Source of the DNA: Diphasiastrum complanatum
Taxonomy: Eukaryota; Streptophyta; Lycopodiopsida; Lycopodiales; Lycopodiaceae
NCBI GenBank assembly: GCA_029204225.1
Contig: CM055095.1
Location: 24,968,503-25,032,502, forward strand
DNA: 64,000 nucleotides
Direction: 5' to 3'
Below the pieces are notes generated by a model that was not told where the DNA came from, did not search any database, and saw only the letters and a list, made by a program, of their open reading frames with translations. A program made the position numbers and the translations under genes. Of this stretch, positions 43,209 through 54,636 are shown one piece after another (position 1 is the first letter of the stretch; every line of letters starts with the position of its first letter).

Positions 43209-44232
43209 TGTAGCGCAGGCATCCCAAAGGGAGTCGAGAACCACGACTTAGCTTCCTAGCCTTCAACTCTTGCCATCCAAACCCACTTGACATACAAGCA
43301 GCCAACTCGCCAACAACAATCAGACTTAACCAACTTGAAGTTCCGAAAACCAACATTGAGATCCAACCTGGCGCCATGCCAGATCGGGGGTCCCGATGTG
43401 GGTGACTTCCCTCCAAGCAAGCCGCCCGACATACATCAAACTTAACCAACTCGAAGCTTCGTTACAAACGAGTAACATCCATTCCAAGCAAGTGGTTTGA
43501 CTTACATTAGACTTAATCAACTGAAAGCTTCGTCACGAGCGCTGGAAGCCAACCTGGTGCCACGCCAGACTGGACAACCATAAACAGGTAACTTCCACCC
43601 AAGCAAGCCATCCAACTCAGCCGACAGGTTAGAGCCCGTGCCCCAAGAGCTTCACCCATTCACGTTCATGCAAGGAACACTCTGAACCACAAGCCGCGAC
43701 AAATATGGAGACAACTAGTTTCTGGACCAAATGGTCCCAACAGCATACCACTGGCGCCACGGACCTCGACCCTAGTCTCCGGGGAGCTGGCATGCCAAGG
43801 CGAGTGCCAAGACAACATTCCAACAAGGGAGGCTTAGACTTGGTTGGAGCTCGCCTTGAGTCGCAACCCGCTCTCCCCTATAGTATTGGTGGGATTCGGC
43901 ACCCCCCTCATACCAAGCACTCTACTCAGGCTGGTAAAGCACGTTTCTCTCACTCTAGGATTTTCTCTCTTTAGAAAGTCATTTTCTCTCTTTAGAATTT
44001 ATTGATCCCCAAACTTCTTTTAATCATGCCTAGATCGTGTGAGGTGATTGCACATCGATCTAAGCTCTCTGGACTTCGCTAGAACAGATCAAAGATTTTC
44101 AGCCATAGGAACTTGGCGTCGGCTGGATTTTGGTCACAATGGCGCCGGGAGCAGCAGGGGCGCTGCTGGCACCGGAGACAATGCTGGCGCCAATGGCGCC
44201 AGAAGTAAAGCTTGTAAATGTAGCTTTACAAA
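43209..44232. repeat. Alpha, copy 3, internally deleted
   Basis: Lacks about 200 bp present in copy 2 (between GGCGCCACGGACC and CTAGTCTCCGG, junction near 43767). Keeps the GGCGCC-rich tail and the GTAAAGCT/AGCTTTAC hairpin. Confidence 0.88.
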
Positions 44233-45680
44233 ATGGGCCCTTTGAACTCTTCTAGGGAGACCATATCCAAGTGAAGTAAGATAAAAAGCAAGTTTTATGT
44301 TGACTATAATGGGTGAATGCTTTAATGAAAAATTGTACTTGTTTCTTGACTTTGTGCATGAGATGTTTGAAAATGGCTCCAAATTCCAACTTTAAACTCT
44401 AGGAAAAAAAAAGAAAATTGTAAAGTGTCAATTTCCAATTTCCAACTCTATAAGAAAAGGAAAAAAGTATACTAAATAATTGATTTCTTCATTGAGGTAT
44501 AGAGTCTAAAGTATACAATATGATTAAGGCTTGCAACAAATTCTACTACCACAAGCCACAACCTAAAACCTTTTTTCCCCCTTCTATTTAAACCCATGTT
44601 CACATATTGTAGCTTTTGACTCTTGCTTAAGTTGCTCTCACTTGCAACAAACTTTACTACCACAAGCCACAACCTAATAAGTCTTCCCCCCCCCCCTTTT
44701 CTCTTTAAACCCATGTTCACATATTGTAGCTTTTGACTCTTGCGTAAGTTGCTCTCACTTGCAACAAATTTTACTACCACAAGCCACACCCTAAAAAAGT
44801 CTTTTTTCCCGTTCTCTTTAACCCATGTTCACATATTGTAGCTTTTGACTCTTGCGTATGTTGCTCTCGAGGAAGGTGCTTGGAAATATGAGATATGATT
44901 GAAAGTTTAGTCAAGCTTGGCAAAATTGGGCACTTTTGTTTGTTTTATAGATGCTACTTTAAATGTTAGCTAGATACAAAATATGAGATAAGTACAAAAT
45001 AAACTAAATAAAAAAATACAAGGAAGAATTTGGTAGATTTCTCAACATATTCTCTCATAGGGCTTGCCTCAAACATTTTGCAGTCTCAATTTGTATTTAA
45101 TCGTGAGAAAGACACATGCCCTAACTAGCTCAACTATCATCTACAGTGAGGGGCACTAGAGTCAATGCAATGGCCCTATAGGACCCACAACAATTTACAA
45201 TTTGATCACGAAAGTCATGCAATAACATGGTATCTTTGCCATAGACAAGATTAAAAATAATGGGCATATATTCGAGCAAGTTATCTCACTCATTTAAAAT
45301 TGGGCAAATTCTAAAGTTGTGGCTTGGGGCTTGGGCCTTTGGATCATGTACTTGGCATTTGGTTTTTTTTTATCGTGAAAGACGTATGCCTCAACCATTT
45401 CAATTGTCGAGTATTCAACAACAAATTTTAAGCTTAGATATGGTAGGACCTTCCAAATTTTTGTTTATTTTTCGGCTTTTTTTTTTAACAAAATTTTGAA
45501 GGAGTCTTCATCAATGTAATGCCAAGTCTGATTTTTTTCTTTGTATTTTTTATGCACCTCAGCAATTCTGTCCATAAACTGGTCCAGAATTTTCATCCTT
45601 CAGTAACATCAGAGCATTCTGTTAAGAATCAATGAGAGATAAAAAAATTCAGACTTGTCATTACGCAGGGGAAGGCCCAG
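44233..45680. repeat. Spacer repeat beta, copy 2
   Basis: Second copy of 41766-43208 with small differences, including the three tandem units (44530-44870) and a run of 11 C at 44686-44696. Confidence 0.9.
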
Positions 45681-46860
45681 TGTAGCGCAGGCAACCCAAA
45701 GGGAGTCGGGAACCATGACTTAGCTTCCTAGCCTTCAACTCTTGCCATCCAAACCCACTTGACATACAAGCAGCCAACTCGCCAACAACGATCAGACTTA
45801 ACCAACTTGAAGTTCCGAAAACCAACATTGAGATCCAACCTGGCGCCATGCAAGATCGGGGGTCCCGATGTGGGTGACTTCCCTCCAAGCAAGCCGCCCG
45901 ACATACATCAAACTTAACCAACTCAAAGCTTCGTTACAAACGAGTAACATCCATTCCAAGCAAGCTGTCTAACTTACATCAGACTGAACCAACTGAAAGC
46001 TTCGTCACGAGCGCTGGAAGCCAACCTGGCGCCACGCCAGACTGGACAGCCATAAACAGGTAACATCCACCCAAGCAAGCCATCCAACTCAGCCGACAGG
46101 TTAGAGCCCGTTCCCCAAGAGCTTAACCCATTCACGTTCATGCAAGCAACACTCAGAACCACAAGCTGTGACAGATATCGAGACAACCAGTTCCTGGACC
46201 AAATGGTCCCGACGGCATACCGCTGGCGTCCCGAGATACGACCCTCAGCTATGTGCCAACTTAAAAATTTTGAAGCGGCCTTACAACTGGCGCTTTTATC
46301 AAATACTGAAACCCAGAAGGTAATCAGAGTCAGTTTGTGGAAAATCCCACTTTATTGATAAATTTGAGAAGGTTACATTTCAAGTGTGTGATCGACCCTA
46401 GTCTCCGGGGAGCTGGCATGCCAAGGCGAGTGCCAGGACAACATTCCAGCAAGGGAGGCTGAGACTTGGTTGGAGCTCGCCCTGAGTCGCAACCCGCACT
46501 CCCCTATAGTATATTGGTGGGATTTGGCACCCCCTCATACCAAGCACTCTACCCAAGCTGGTAAAGCACGTTTCTCTCACTCCAGGATTTTCTCTCTTTA
46601 GAAAGTCATTTTCTCTCTCTAGAATTTATTGATCCTCAGGCTTCTTTTAATCATGCCTAGATCGTGTGAGGTGATTGCACATCGATCTAAGCTCTCTGGA
46701 CTTCGCTAGAACCGATCAAAGATTTTCAGCCATAGGAACTTGGTGTCGGCTGGATTCTGGTCACAATGACGCCGGGAGCAGCAAGGGCGCTGCTAGCGCC
46801 GGTGACAATGCTGGCGCTAGTGGCGCCGGAAGTAAAGCTTGTAAAGGTAGCTTTACAACA
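45681..46860. repeat. Alpha, copy 4, with GGCGCC-type tail
   Basis: Last copy of alpha. Lacks one of the two GGCGCCA..GACGGCATACCG subrepeats found in copies 1 and 2. Similarity stops at the end of the hairpin tail (GTAGCTTTACAACA, about 46860); no beta follows. Confidence 0.88.
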
Positions 46861-46918
46861 CCCAACCCCTTGGGCCTTCCGTGCAGGTCAGGCCCTGCCC
46901 TCAGGCTCCCGCTCTCGG

Positions 46919-47122
46919 GCAAGGGCCCTCCCAGCACGGAAGGCCCTCTGGGCAACGCCTTCCCCCCCACGTAATGCCAGGTGCTCAGGTTTGATTTGTA
47001 TTTTGAAAGCACTTCCATGAGCAAGGGCCCTCCCAGCACGGAAGGCCCTCTGGGCAGCGCCTTCCCCCCCACGTAATGCCAGGTGCTCAGGTTTGCTTTG
47101 TATTTTGAAAGCATTTCCATGA
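46919..47122. repeat. GC-rich tandem duplication, 102-bp unit
   Basis: Two near-identical units, each AAGGGCCCTCCCAGCACGGA... to ...GAAAGCA(C/T)TTCCATGAGC, starting at 46919 and 47021. Followed by a CT-rich tract with repeated CTACGAAATGT (47160-47240). Confidence 0.88.
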
Positions 47123-48150
47123 GCAAAATATTCATCCACCTTGCTCTCCTCCGGAATATGTCATTCTCTCTCTACAATGTGCATTCTCTTTCTACGAAAT
47201 GTGCATTCTCTCTTCTCTCTCTACGAAATGTAAGTTTTGTTTTCTACAAAATGTGCGTTCTCCTTCCACCTTTTCACCTGGCATTACGTTGTGGAAGGCC
47301 TGAGAACCTTGGGCTCCCCTTGTAAGCTGGGGCCATGCCTTTGGGCAAGGGCTCTCCTTGCAAGGAAGACTCTAGGTCGAGTTCCACAATACAATAAGTG
47401 AGTTTCTTAAAAGTTTTTGCCAAGAAATTGAGTGTCTGTAATTCGAAGTGGAATTTTTTTTTTTTCAATTTTTAAATTAAATTCTCCACGTGGCATGGAC
47501 TGATTGCGTGGCTGAGTGAATTTATAGCAGGCTTCAATGCTTGACAGGTGACCATCCATGGGGCCCACCAATCGACGGTCTCGATTCGCCCACGATGTCG
47601 ATGACGTGGCACCGGCCGCCAAGCGTGTCAGGAACGGCGGCGATGGACGACTGAGCGCTGGAAATGGATGGAAAGGTGGGACTTTTTGGTTTGGAAAGGT
47701 GAGGGGATATTTTGGGATATTGCAGTCGAGTGGAAAAGACGGGATTTTGAGGAGATGGGTTGTGAGAATCAGCGAGATGGCGAGGTGGGTCGAAGCAGCT
47801 TGATGATGGAGCACTGAAATTTTTTTTGGTTTGTGGCTGGGTTGTGTGGTGTCTGTTGTAGGATTGGTTGGTTGGGGAATACGCATTGGTGGGTGCCGAG
47901 CATTGATGGAGAGTCGTACTTGATGTGGCTGAAGCTATGGTGATTGGTTGTTATGCATGAGGAGAAGGTGAGTGCAGTGAAGAGAGTCACAGAGAGGACG
48001 CTAGGATCGTCGATGGAAAGATTCCTCCTTGTCAAAGTTTAGATCCAAAATTTTGTTTGAGGGTTGCTAATCTGACAGTGTAGGAGAGGAAGGCAGAGAT
48101 AGAAGAGAGAACAGGGTCTTGGGGTGAGAGTAGATGAGTTTTTGGTTGAG
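47123..48150 (+). promoter_or_regulatory. Upstream flank of the OCTOPUS-like gene
   Basis: Probable promoter and 5' UTR of the gene at 48151, by position only. It starts with a CT-rich microsatellite-like tract (47155-47270). GATGACGTGGCACC near 47600 contains an ACGTGGC core like an ABRE/G-box. No TATA box placed. The open frame 47558-47803 (81 codons, ATG) could be an upstream frame but resembles nothing known. Confidence 0.35.
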
Positions 48151-49449
48151 ATGAGGACAGGATGTAGGGCGTCTTGCTGGAAGCATCCCGCCCAGAGAGT
48201 GGTGGGGGTGTGTGCTCCCTGCTTGAGGGAGCGCTTGGTTGCTCTTGCCAGCTCCGAAGAAAGGTTTTATCATAGATCCTCCAAGTCTTCCCGAGGTAGC
48301 ACTTCCTCCAGCTCCTTCATCTCCAATGCCCATGTTGCAGATGCAAGCATTGATGTGGGCAGTGTGGGAACAGTAGTCAATCTTGTCGAATCTGATTGGC
48401 CACAACCCAAATCTGGAAGCTCTAAGAACAAAAGATCAGAAGTTGCTTCCTCTAAGTCTGCTGCTATGCCTTTGAGAAGATCAGTGTCTTGGTCTCAGTC
48501 TAAATCAAGCCTGGCAAGCTTGGCGCCTGAAGTAACTTGGCAGAATGATGGGGTGACCAGGCCATTTTCTGCGGTTTACATAGAGAATTCAGCTCCTTCT
48601 GGCGATGGTGTCAGCAAAATAGAAGTGAAAAAGCAACCCAAATCTTCTTCTTGGCTTTCCTCTCTGCTGCATTGGAGATTCAGGAAGGGCAAAGCCTCCT
48701 CCTCTACTACTGCCAATCATCCAAAAGCCAGCAAGAATAGGAAAAAGCAGGGTCAGCTTAGCAAAAGCAAAGCATCATCAACTATCAATCAACCGGAAAG
48801 TGGCATTTTTGAAAAGAGTGATGGAAATGCATGGGAAGGAGGGGATGATTTTCACAGAGACAGTGGCAACAGCTGGATGAGTGGCCCCTTACCTCAGACA
48901 GATGATTTCAGCTATGGTGAAAAAGATAGTTTTGGATCTTACTTGAGAAATAGTGGTAGTAAAATTTATGATTCTCAGCCTATGAGAAGGGTGATTCCTC
49001 TGTCCCCCACCAGGGGTTCTGAGCAGGGAGCACCAGGAAGGTCTGACTTCTTTAAGCATCCTGCAAAAAATTCTGCCGTGAATTCCAAGCTGGATCACAG
49101 GGAAAGCTCTTGGAAACCATGGGCAACTCCAATGAGAATCTTCAACAGAAAATCGAGAAAGGCCAAAGAGGATGAGGATGCACCAGCAGTCAAACCTTGG
49201 AAATTATCTTCAGACTATGATCCACGCCCCTCTCCTGCTCACCCTGCAACCTACTCGACCTTTTACAGGGACCATGGCTCTCTCAGTCTATATTCCAGCC
49301 CCATACCTGGGGGGAAATCCAGGGGAAGAAGACCTTGGGATGGCAGATCAGAAATGTTCCACTCATCTCCATACATGGGCAATAGCTCTTGGAACTTCTA
49401 CTTGACTCCTGTGCGCCCCATCAAGAGCAGTTTAAAGCAAAGGCCTTAG
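48151..49449 (+). CDS. OCTOPUS/DUF740-like plant protein, intronless
   Basis: 432 aa from the first in-frame ATG; an open frame extends nine codons upstream without ATG. The N-terminus has CWKHP followed by GVCAPCLRERLVAL, the CxxHP...G.C..CL.ERL signature of the plant OCTOPUS (DUF740) group and related small plant proteins. Arabidopsis OCTOPUS is a polarly localised plasma-membrane-associated protein of phloem differentiation. The rest is low-complexity, Ser/Lys-rich and basic (RRSVSWSQSKSSLASL; SSWLSSLLHWRFRKGK, possibly amphipathic), a Trp-containing conserved-looking stretch (SSWKPWATPMRIFNRKSRK), and a C-terminus SSWNFYLTPVRPIKSSLKQ. No membrane segment or catalytic motif is visible. Membrane association and any role in polarity are inferred from family only. 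Coding use is intact and clearly better preserved than the transposons around it. Confidence 0.82.
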   Translation: MRTGCRASCWKHPAQRVVGVCAPCLRERLVALASSEERFYHRSSKSSRGSTSSSSFISNAHVADASIDVGSVGTVVNLVESDWPQPKSGSSKNKRSEVASSKSAAMPLRRSVSWSQSKSSLASLAPEVTWQNDGVTRPFSAVYIENSAPSGDGVSKIEVKKQPKSSSWLSSLLHWRFRKGKASSSTTANHPKASKNRKKQGQLSKSKASSTINQPESGIFEKSDGNAWEGGDDFHRDSGNSWMSGPLPQTDDFSYGEKDSFGSYLRNSGSKIYDSQPMRRVIPLSPTRGSEQGAPGRSDFFKHPAKNSAVNSKLDHRESSWKPWATPMRIFNRKSRKAKEDEDAPAVKPWKLSSDYDPRPSPAHPATYSTFYRDHGSLSLYSSPIPGGKSRGRRPWDGRSEMFHSSPYMGNSSWNFYLTPVRPIKSSLKQRP

Positions 49450-50425
49450 GCAGCAGCAGCTGAAGCTCTTTGAGATAAAGGAGGGAGCAGACAGCTAGAG
49501 ACTATTTGCTCCCTGTTTTATGTCGAAGCAATGAGAATATTCCATATGCCATTGATGCAGGAATCTCGGACTTGAAGAAGACCACACGATTTTAAAATAC
49601 TTCCCCTTTTTCAACCATAAAGAGAAAAAATCAACTGGGGATGAAGGTATTTTGCTTTTAATAGGTCTGTTCATATCTAGAAAACTTTCAACTATAATCA
49701 ACCCCCCCTTGTTCCAATTATCCTTGCTATTAGTATAGATCTCAGTGGCAGATCCATTGTGGTCAATAAAAAAGCTTCATATCCTTATTCATAGTTGTGG
49801 TTTGTTCAAGTCTACTGGCATCTAGTCCTTCAATCGTGTCATCAGCGCATATTTTTTCTGCAAGGACTCCGCAAAGTTCCTTAATGGTAGAAAGATTTCT
49901 GGCCCTAGTTTGTGATCAATGCATTCAACAAACCGTCATGGTGAAGTTGCTCTGCATATCCAGAAATGATAATAGGAGAATTTATGTTTTAAATCTTAAA
50001 ATTGTGCAAATTAAAAGAACAGCATTCTATTCAATGAAGCAGATAGGCGAGTGTTATCTTGTTCAAAAGCATACTCCTGGTTATCAGTCTTACAATGTTA
50101 TCTCTTCCTTTATTCCCATCGGGCAGTAGTCATTTTCATTTTTCACTAGATTTAGCCTGAAAATAATCATTTCGACGTCACTTGTTAGAGTCTAAAAAAA
50201 AGCTCTCAATTTGTGTAGAATAAATAGTATATTGATCATGCCGTATAGATCTAAATATGCCCCACTTTGTGCCTTGAAAGAGTTCTTTTGAATATTACTA
50301 GTCACTCATTTGGGAAGATGAACCCAGGCATTTGGGAAATTGTTCAACGGTTATCTTTATAATAATAATGCGTCCTCTAGGTTTCTCCTCTTCCTTTCCG
50401 ATCATAACCTCACCTTTTGGCTCTA
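49450..50425. other. 3' flank of the OCTOPUS-like gene
   Basis: Probably 3' UTR then intergenic DNA. AATAAAAAAGC at 49765-49775 could be a polyadenylation signal. The plus-strand frame 49797-50129 is not recognised and likely fortuitous. Confidence 0.3.
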
Positions 50426-50934
50426 TTAATTTTCACACTGTATTACAAAAGCAGAGCTACTTGCTACATCTGAAGTTATTGTAATGATAGTAGATACGAA
50501 GCATTTTGATTGCATTTTTGAAATTTTAGCGAGAATGCTTGTCGATTTTTGTAGCTTTTGAACATGCCTCACTTCTTGTAACATGAGAATTATTATATCG
50601 CATACATCAGTTAGAGTTGGTTTACTTTGTAGTAATGACTGTAATTGCAGAGCTTGTTGATTTCTACCTTGTTTTGACATCAACAATAAATTCTGATGCC
50701 TGAAAGAGTTCTTGCCATTCCTTTTGTTGAGATGGTACCTTGGTATGTACACAGTGACCTGTGAACTATACCACTTTTTTCTGCTATTAGTTTCACTCAA
50801 CTGAAATTTAGACCAATACAGAGTAGTGACCAACATGACGTTGAAGATCTTTCCTTCTGATTTTGCAATAATTTTTTCGTTTGTTGGGCCGTTAGCGCTT
50901 TTGAGCTTGCCTACCCTGTAGTCTGGAAGAGCTG
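50426..50934 (-). CDS. Unrecognised exon-like reading frame
   Basis: The minus strand is open from a possible acceptor (TTTGTACAG, about 50943-50935) to a stop at 50426. It begins APALPDYRVGKLKSANG and includes SEGKIFNVMLVTTLYW, then a Gln/Lys/Ser-rich part (QALQLQSLLQSKPTL) and LQEVRHVQKLQKSTSILAK. About 169 codons. It reads like a real C-terminal exon but I know no family. With the frame at 52276-52530 it may form one minus-strand gene. Confidence 0.3.
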
Positions 50935-51062
50935 GGGCATCTGTACAAACCTTCTTGTGTGAGCAAGGGGGTGGTCAGAGGGTTTTATAATTTCCGAGTG
51001 AGATAAAGGTAGTGCCAAAATGCTTCTCCGAGGCTATTTGGTTGAGGTGTATGTATTTGAAC

Positions 51063-52275
51063 CATAGTTGCACCGAAACACGTTTCTGGGAAACACGATC
51101 TGAAACCGCCTTTCTCAGAAACGCGATTCGTAACCCAGAATCGTTAAATTTTAAATTTGTTTTTTTTTTTAAAATAGCTTGTAGCTGAAATTTTTTTAGG
51201 GGGTCAATGGTCAAACCTCAGTCCAGCGGATCGCGATTCGCTGGAAAAACGATCCGGATCGCCGGTGATCCGGGACCAGAAACTGTCCCGGATCGCAAAA
51301 AAAATTGCAATTTTTTTTTTTTTTGTGGAGGGATCCTCACAGCTAGTTGCAATAAATGACCAATGAATAGCAGCAGAATAGTGAAGCTAATTTCATTTGC
51401 ATCTGAAGCTAATCCGTATCTGCAAAAACAATTTGCTTCAGTATTTGATTGAAGTGACTAGCAGATATTGGGGATTAACTATCTGAAATCAAGCAATAGA
51501 ACTGCTCTTTTGAATCCTTTCACATGATACCCATATTGGCAGGTTTGAAAAAAAAAACAAATTTTCTTTTCGATCCCAAGAAACCCTAATGGAAAATTCC
51601 GGATCACGTTCCGGAACGCGATCGGATCGCGGCCTGCATCTTTGGGTCAAACCAGCGTTTTGCCTCTCAAAACTGAAGTAGATGGGGCGCAAACAGATCT
51701 TAATTTCAATAGCTATTTGGTTGTTATTTGCTTTGGTTTTCAATAAATGCTCAGGGGGTTCCCCAAGAAATGGGGGGTTTGGGGGGGCAACGCCGATGGT
51801 AAGGCCTCTTTATGATTTGGCCTTCCAACTCCTTGAGTGAAAACACACTTTTTGGTGTTTCGCATCCCCTAGGTCCTTTGGCTGTTCACTCTCTTAGCAT
51901 TTTGTTATTGTGTAGATCAGTCATCCAGAGTCTATTCTAGATCGCCATTGAAGCCCTTCTCCAGGGTACATGCTTGGATAGCACCATCATATGTACTTGC
52001 TTGATTATAATCAGAATTTCAAATTCATGTTCATTGTTTCTTGTCTACACTAAATTCTGTTGTCAATTATAATAAATTGGACCATCCTGCACCCGAAACA
52101 GTAAGCAAACTACACAGTAAAAATGCTCTTAATCAAAGCTTTCATCTGATACCCATATTGCCCAAAAGAAAACCAAAGAAAAAAAAAAAACGTTTCTAAA
52201 TTTTTTTGGAAAATTCCCGATATGTGTTTCTGAACCGCATTTCGAACCGCGACTCAGAAACGCGCTGCATCTATG
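51063..52275. mobile_element. hAT-like non-autonomous TIR element (outer)
   Basis: 1213 bp with inverted ends: CATAGTTGCACCG...CGTTTCTG on the left, and the complement of the right end, CATAGATGCAGCGCGTTTCTG. A perfect 8-bp target duplication ATTTGAAC (51055-51062 and 52276-52283) flanks it, the size typical of hAT transposons. No transposase coding. It contains a second, related element (51217-51644). Without it, minus-strand coding on both sides joins in frame. Confidence 0.85.
51217..51644. mobile_element. hAT-like TIR element nested in the outer one
   Basis: 428 bp flanked by the 8-bp duplication GGTCAAAC (51209-51216 and 51645-51652). Ends CTCAGTCCAGCGGATCGCG (left) and, complemented, CAAAGATGCAGGCCGCGATC (right), similar to the outer element's ends. 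Its right arm shares TGATACCCATATTG and GGAAAATTCC with the outer element's right arm, so the two are relatives. Rich in GATC/CGATCCGG palindromes. Confidence 0.8.
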
Positions 52276-52530
52276 ATTTGAACATCTTCGTAATCTCTCA
52301 AAATATCTGTATATAGAGTGTAGGATTGTCCACCATCAAAGTAAAGAATTTCACATTGCCAGGCAATTTGTTCCCATACTTTTGATGCTCGATTCCAAGC
52401 TGACCTCTGTTTTTTATGAAGATCTTGTACAATTTGTTGATTGGTTGCTAGAAGAGATCCATCAATTTTGACATTTTTATATGCGTTTTGGTAAGCACTT
52501 TGGGTGTGAATGAAAGTGACATGATATTGC
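52276..52530 (-). CDS. Unrecognised exon-like reading frame interrupted by the hAT-like element
   Basis: The minus strand reads IDGSLLATNQQIVQDLHKKQ, SAWNRASKVWEQIAWQCEIL and DGGQSYTLYTDILRDYEDVQ. Its composition is clearly protein-like (Trp, helical heptads). The TIR insertion interrupts it at 52275; beyond the element it continues as IHTPQPNSLGEAFWHYLYL and then stops (about 50987). No family recognised. It may be an exon of a decaying gene. Confidence 0.35.
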
Positions 52531-54537
52531 TAGGGCACATGGGTCTTGTTGACGTGTTTCTTGGGATGTCATTTTGTGATCTGTTCTTCTCGTCTATTCC
52601 GATTGACTCCCTGTGCTCTCTGTTCATATTGAAGGAGCACAGCAAAAAGCCTTCTACAGGGTACTTGTTGTATTAATTCCTGAAGACAGAACAGCACCCC
52701 TCTGACAATGTAAAGTTTTGCATATTTATAATTTTTATCTTCCTGTTAATATATATTGCTGTACTGATGAGTGTTTAAATCATATTGGTTCAACTTTCTT
52801 GCCAATGAAGAAACCTTACAACCATTCACATATTCTTGAAAGACAATCTTTTGAATTTTTCTGATCAATTTAAAATATGTTTCCAGTTTGGTTTGTATAG
52901 ATTCTCACCTGAGCTTATCATGACGATGAATCTGATGCAAGATCAGACAGTAGCGAAGTTTCACCAATGTTCGCTAGACTCGCTGAAATTGTCTTCATAC
53001 AATATGCTCTTGATAGCGAACCTTAGCTAGATTATAACGTGAATTTTAATGGTTTACACCAACTCCTCTCAGCTGGAAGAGCTTCTCGAATTGGCTATAA
53101 TGTTGTAAGCGCTGAGGGGTGAGCCAGTAAACCTGGTTGCCCCCTTCCTCTGGCTAGGCTTGTGTCTCCCTTGGCTATGATTGATAGATGGTTTTGAACA
53201 ATCAATGGACGTTCATTGGTGGTAATTCATTTTCGGAGTTGAATTTTGGTAAGTACAGTTAACTGTGGATAGGAAATGCACCTATCCGCATTCAGGAGTT
53301 TTCAAGCTTGCATGCAAATTTCAGTGGAATATCAGTTGGGAGAGGTGGCAGCAGGTTATAGGTCTAGAGCCATGACCTGCAAGCCCCCTGCAACTACGCA
53401 ATGTATGAAATGCATTTTTTTTTTTTGGGGGGGGGGGGGGGGGGGTTGGGACGGAGGGCGTTTTGCCCAGGAAGGGCGTCTGCCAGTGGCCGGAAGCTCT
53501 TCCCTGCCATAATTTCTATTTTGACATTTTTTAACTTTTATCTTTTGCCATAATTTTCTTTTTACATGGACCTTCCAGCATGTGAAAAAATTAGAAAGAA
53601 GAAAGAAAAAAAGGAAGCATGTAGATTTTTAGCAGGGAGGTGCCTCCCTTTTCTTCATGAAAATGTGAAAATGAAATTACCTGGAGTAAAACCATGTGGG
53701 CCCAAGGACTTCTGAATGAGAGCAGGGACCTGGGGACCCAAAATGCCCATTGAACACTGCTTTTCTTCAGGGTAGATTGCAAAACCAATTTTTTTTTGGG
53801 TCCTCTTTAAAACATTTGAAAGTTCATGCATGGGCCTCTCACAGGCATGAAACCTTTTATTGCGAGACTACCATGATGGGATAAAAATGAACTGAAAAGA
53901 ATTTGCCCGGGCTTTTAACAACTTGACATTATCTGGCTGTTTTGTACTTGAATAAGCCATCAGATTTCAAGTTTCAAGGCAATAAGGGCAAGGCTTTTTA
54001 TTAGAGGTATGTGAATATGCAGTTTTGTTTGATGGTATGAATTTGTGGCATGAGCATGTTGCCAATCCTTTGTTATTCCACATCCTGATTAACTCTTTAC
54101 TCCTTTTGAATTAGTTGCAAATGTTTCAAGCTACAATCATTGGTGGGCTTTTAATAAGAAAAATTGGGGCCTCAAGAAGACCAATAGCACACTTACATAA
54201 AAGTACAAAGAAGGTCACAGTCTTTACTCTAGGTGATATAATTGAATAGACTACCCAACATATTATTGTACTATTATATTTGAGGGGCCTGACATGCAAT
54301 GATTGCAATTTGCCAATCAAAGTGGAGCCTCAAAGACAAGTACACGATTGTGCACCAATCTGAAGCTCTTAAGGAATATTGGAAGGTGACATCTCTTAAT
54401 AATTACACTTTAAGTACACACTAGAGGTGGAAGCATAAGAATATAGTGCTCAAAGTAGTGAAGTACGTAGGGCATAAAGTGCATTTTTTCGTTTTGACTT
54501 GACAAGATTGGAACGCTTCTTCGGAAGTTAATGATCT
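52531..54537. other. Unassigned stretch with homopolymer tract
   Basis: No gene recognised. Contains a run of 12 T followed by 19 G (53415-53445), then TTGGG. A minus-strand stretch near 52930-53010 (YCMKTISASLANIGETSLLSD) looks weakly exon-like. Confidence 0.35.
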
Positions 54538-54551
54538 TGTATGCAATAATA

Positions 54552-54636
54552 CTTCTTGGTTTCCAAGGGGAGGCTCGAACCTGGGACCAAAGAAACTTTG
54601 GATGCCAAGCTAACCAGTTGAGCCAACACCGTTGGG
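54552..54636 (-). repeat. tRNA-derived retroposon
   Basis: The minus strand contains a polymerase III A box (TGGCTCAACTGGTTAG) and B box (GGTTCGAGCC) at tRNA-like spacing, with an arm CCAAAGTTTCTTTGG between them. The acceptor stem does not pair, so it is not a functional tRNA gene. A 14-bp direct repeat TGTATG(C/T)AATAATA flanks it (54538-54551 and 54637-54650, one mismatch), showing insertion by reverse transcription. Likely a SINE head or tRNA retropseudogene. Confidence 0.75.

Noticed and set aside
47558-48405. Overlapping frames on both strands before the OCTOPUS-like gene
   Set aside because: GC-rich flank produces open frames by chance; composition and lack of similarity argue against genes.
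54552-54636. Functional tRNA gene on the minus strand
   Set aside because: A and B boxes are present but the acceptor stem does not pair; direct repeats indicate a retroposed copy.
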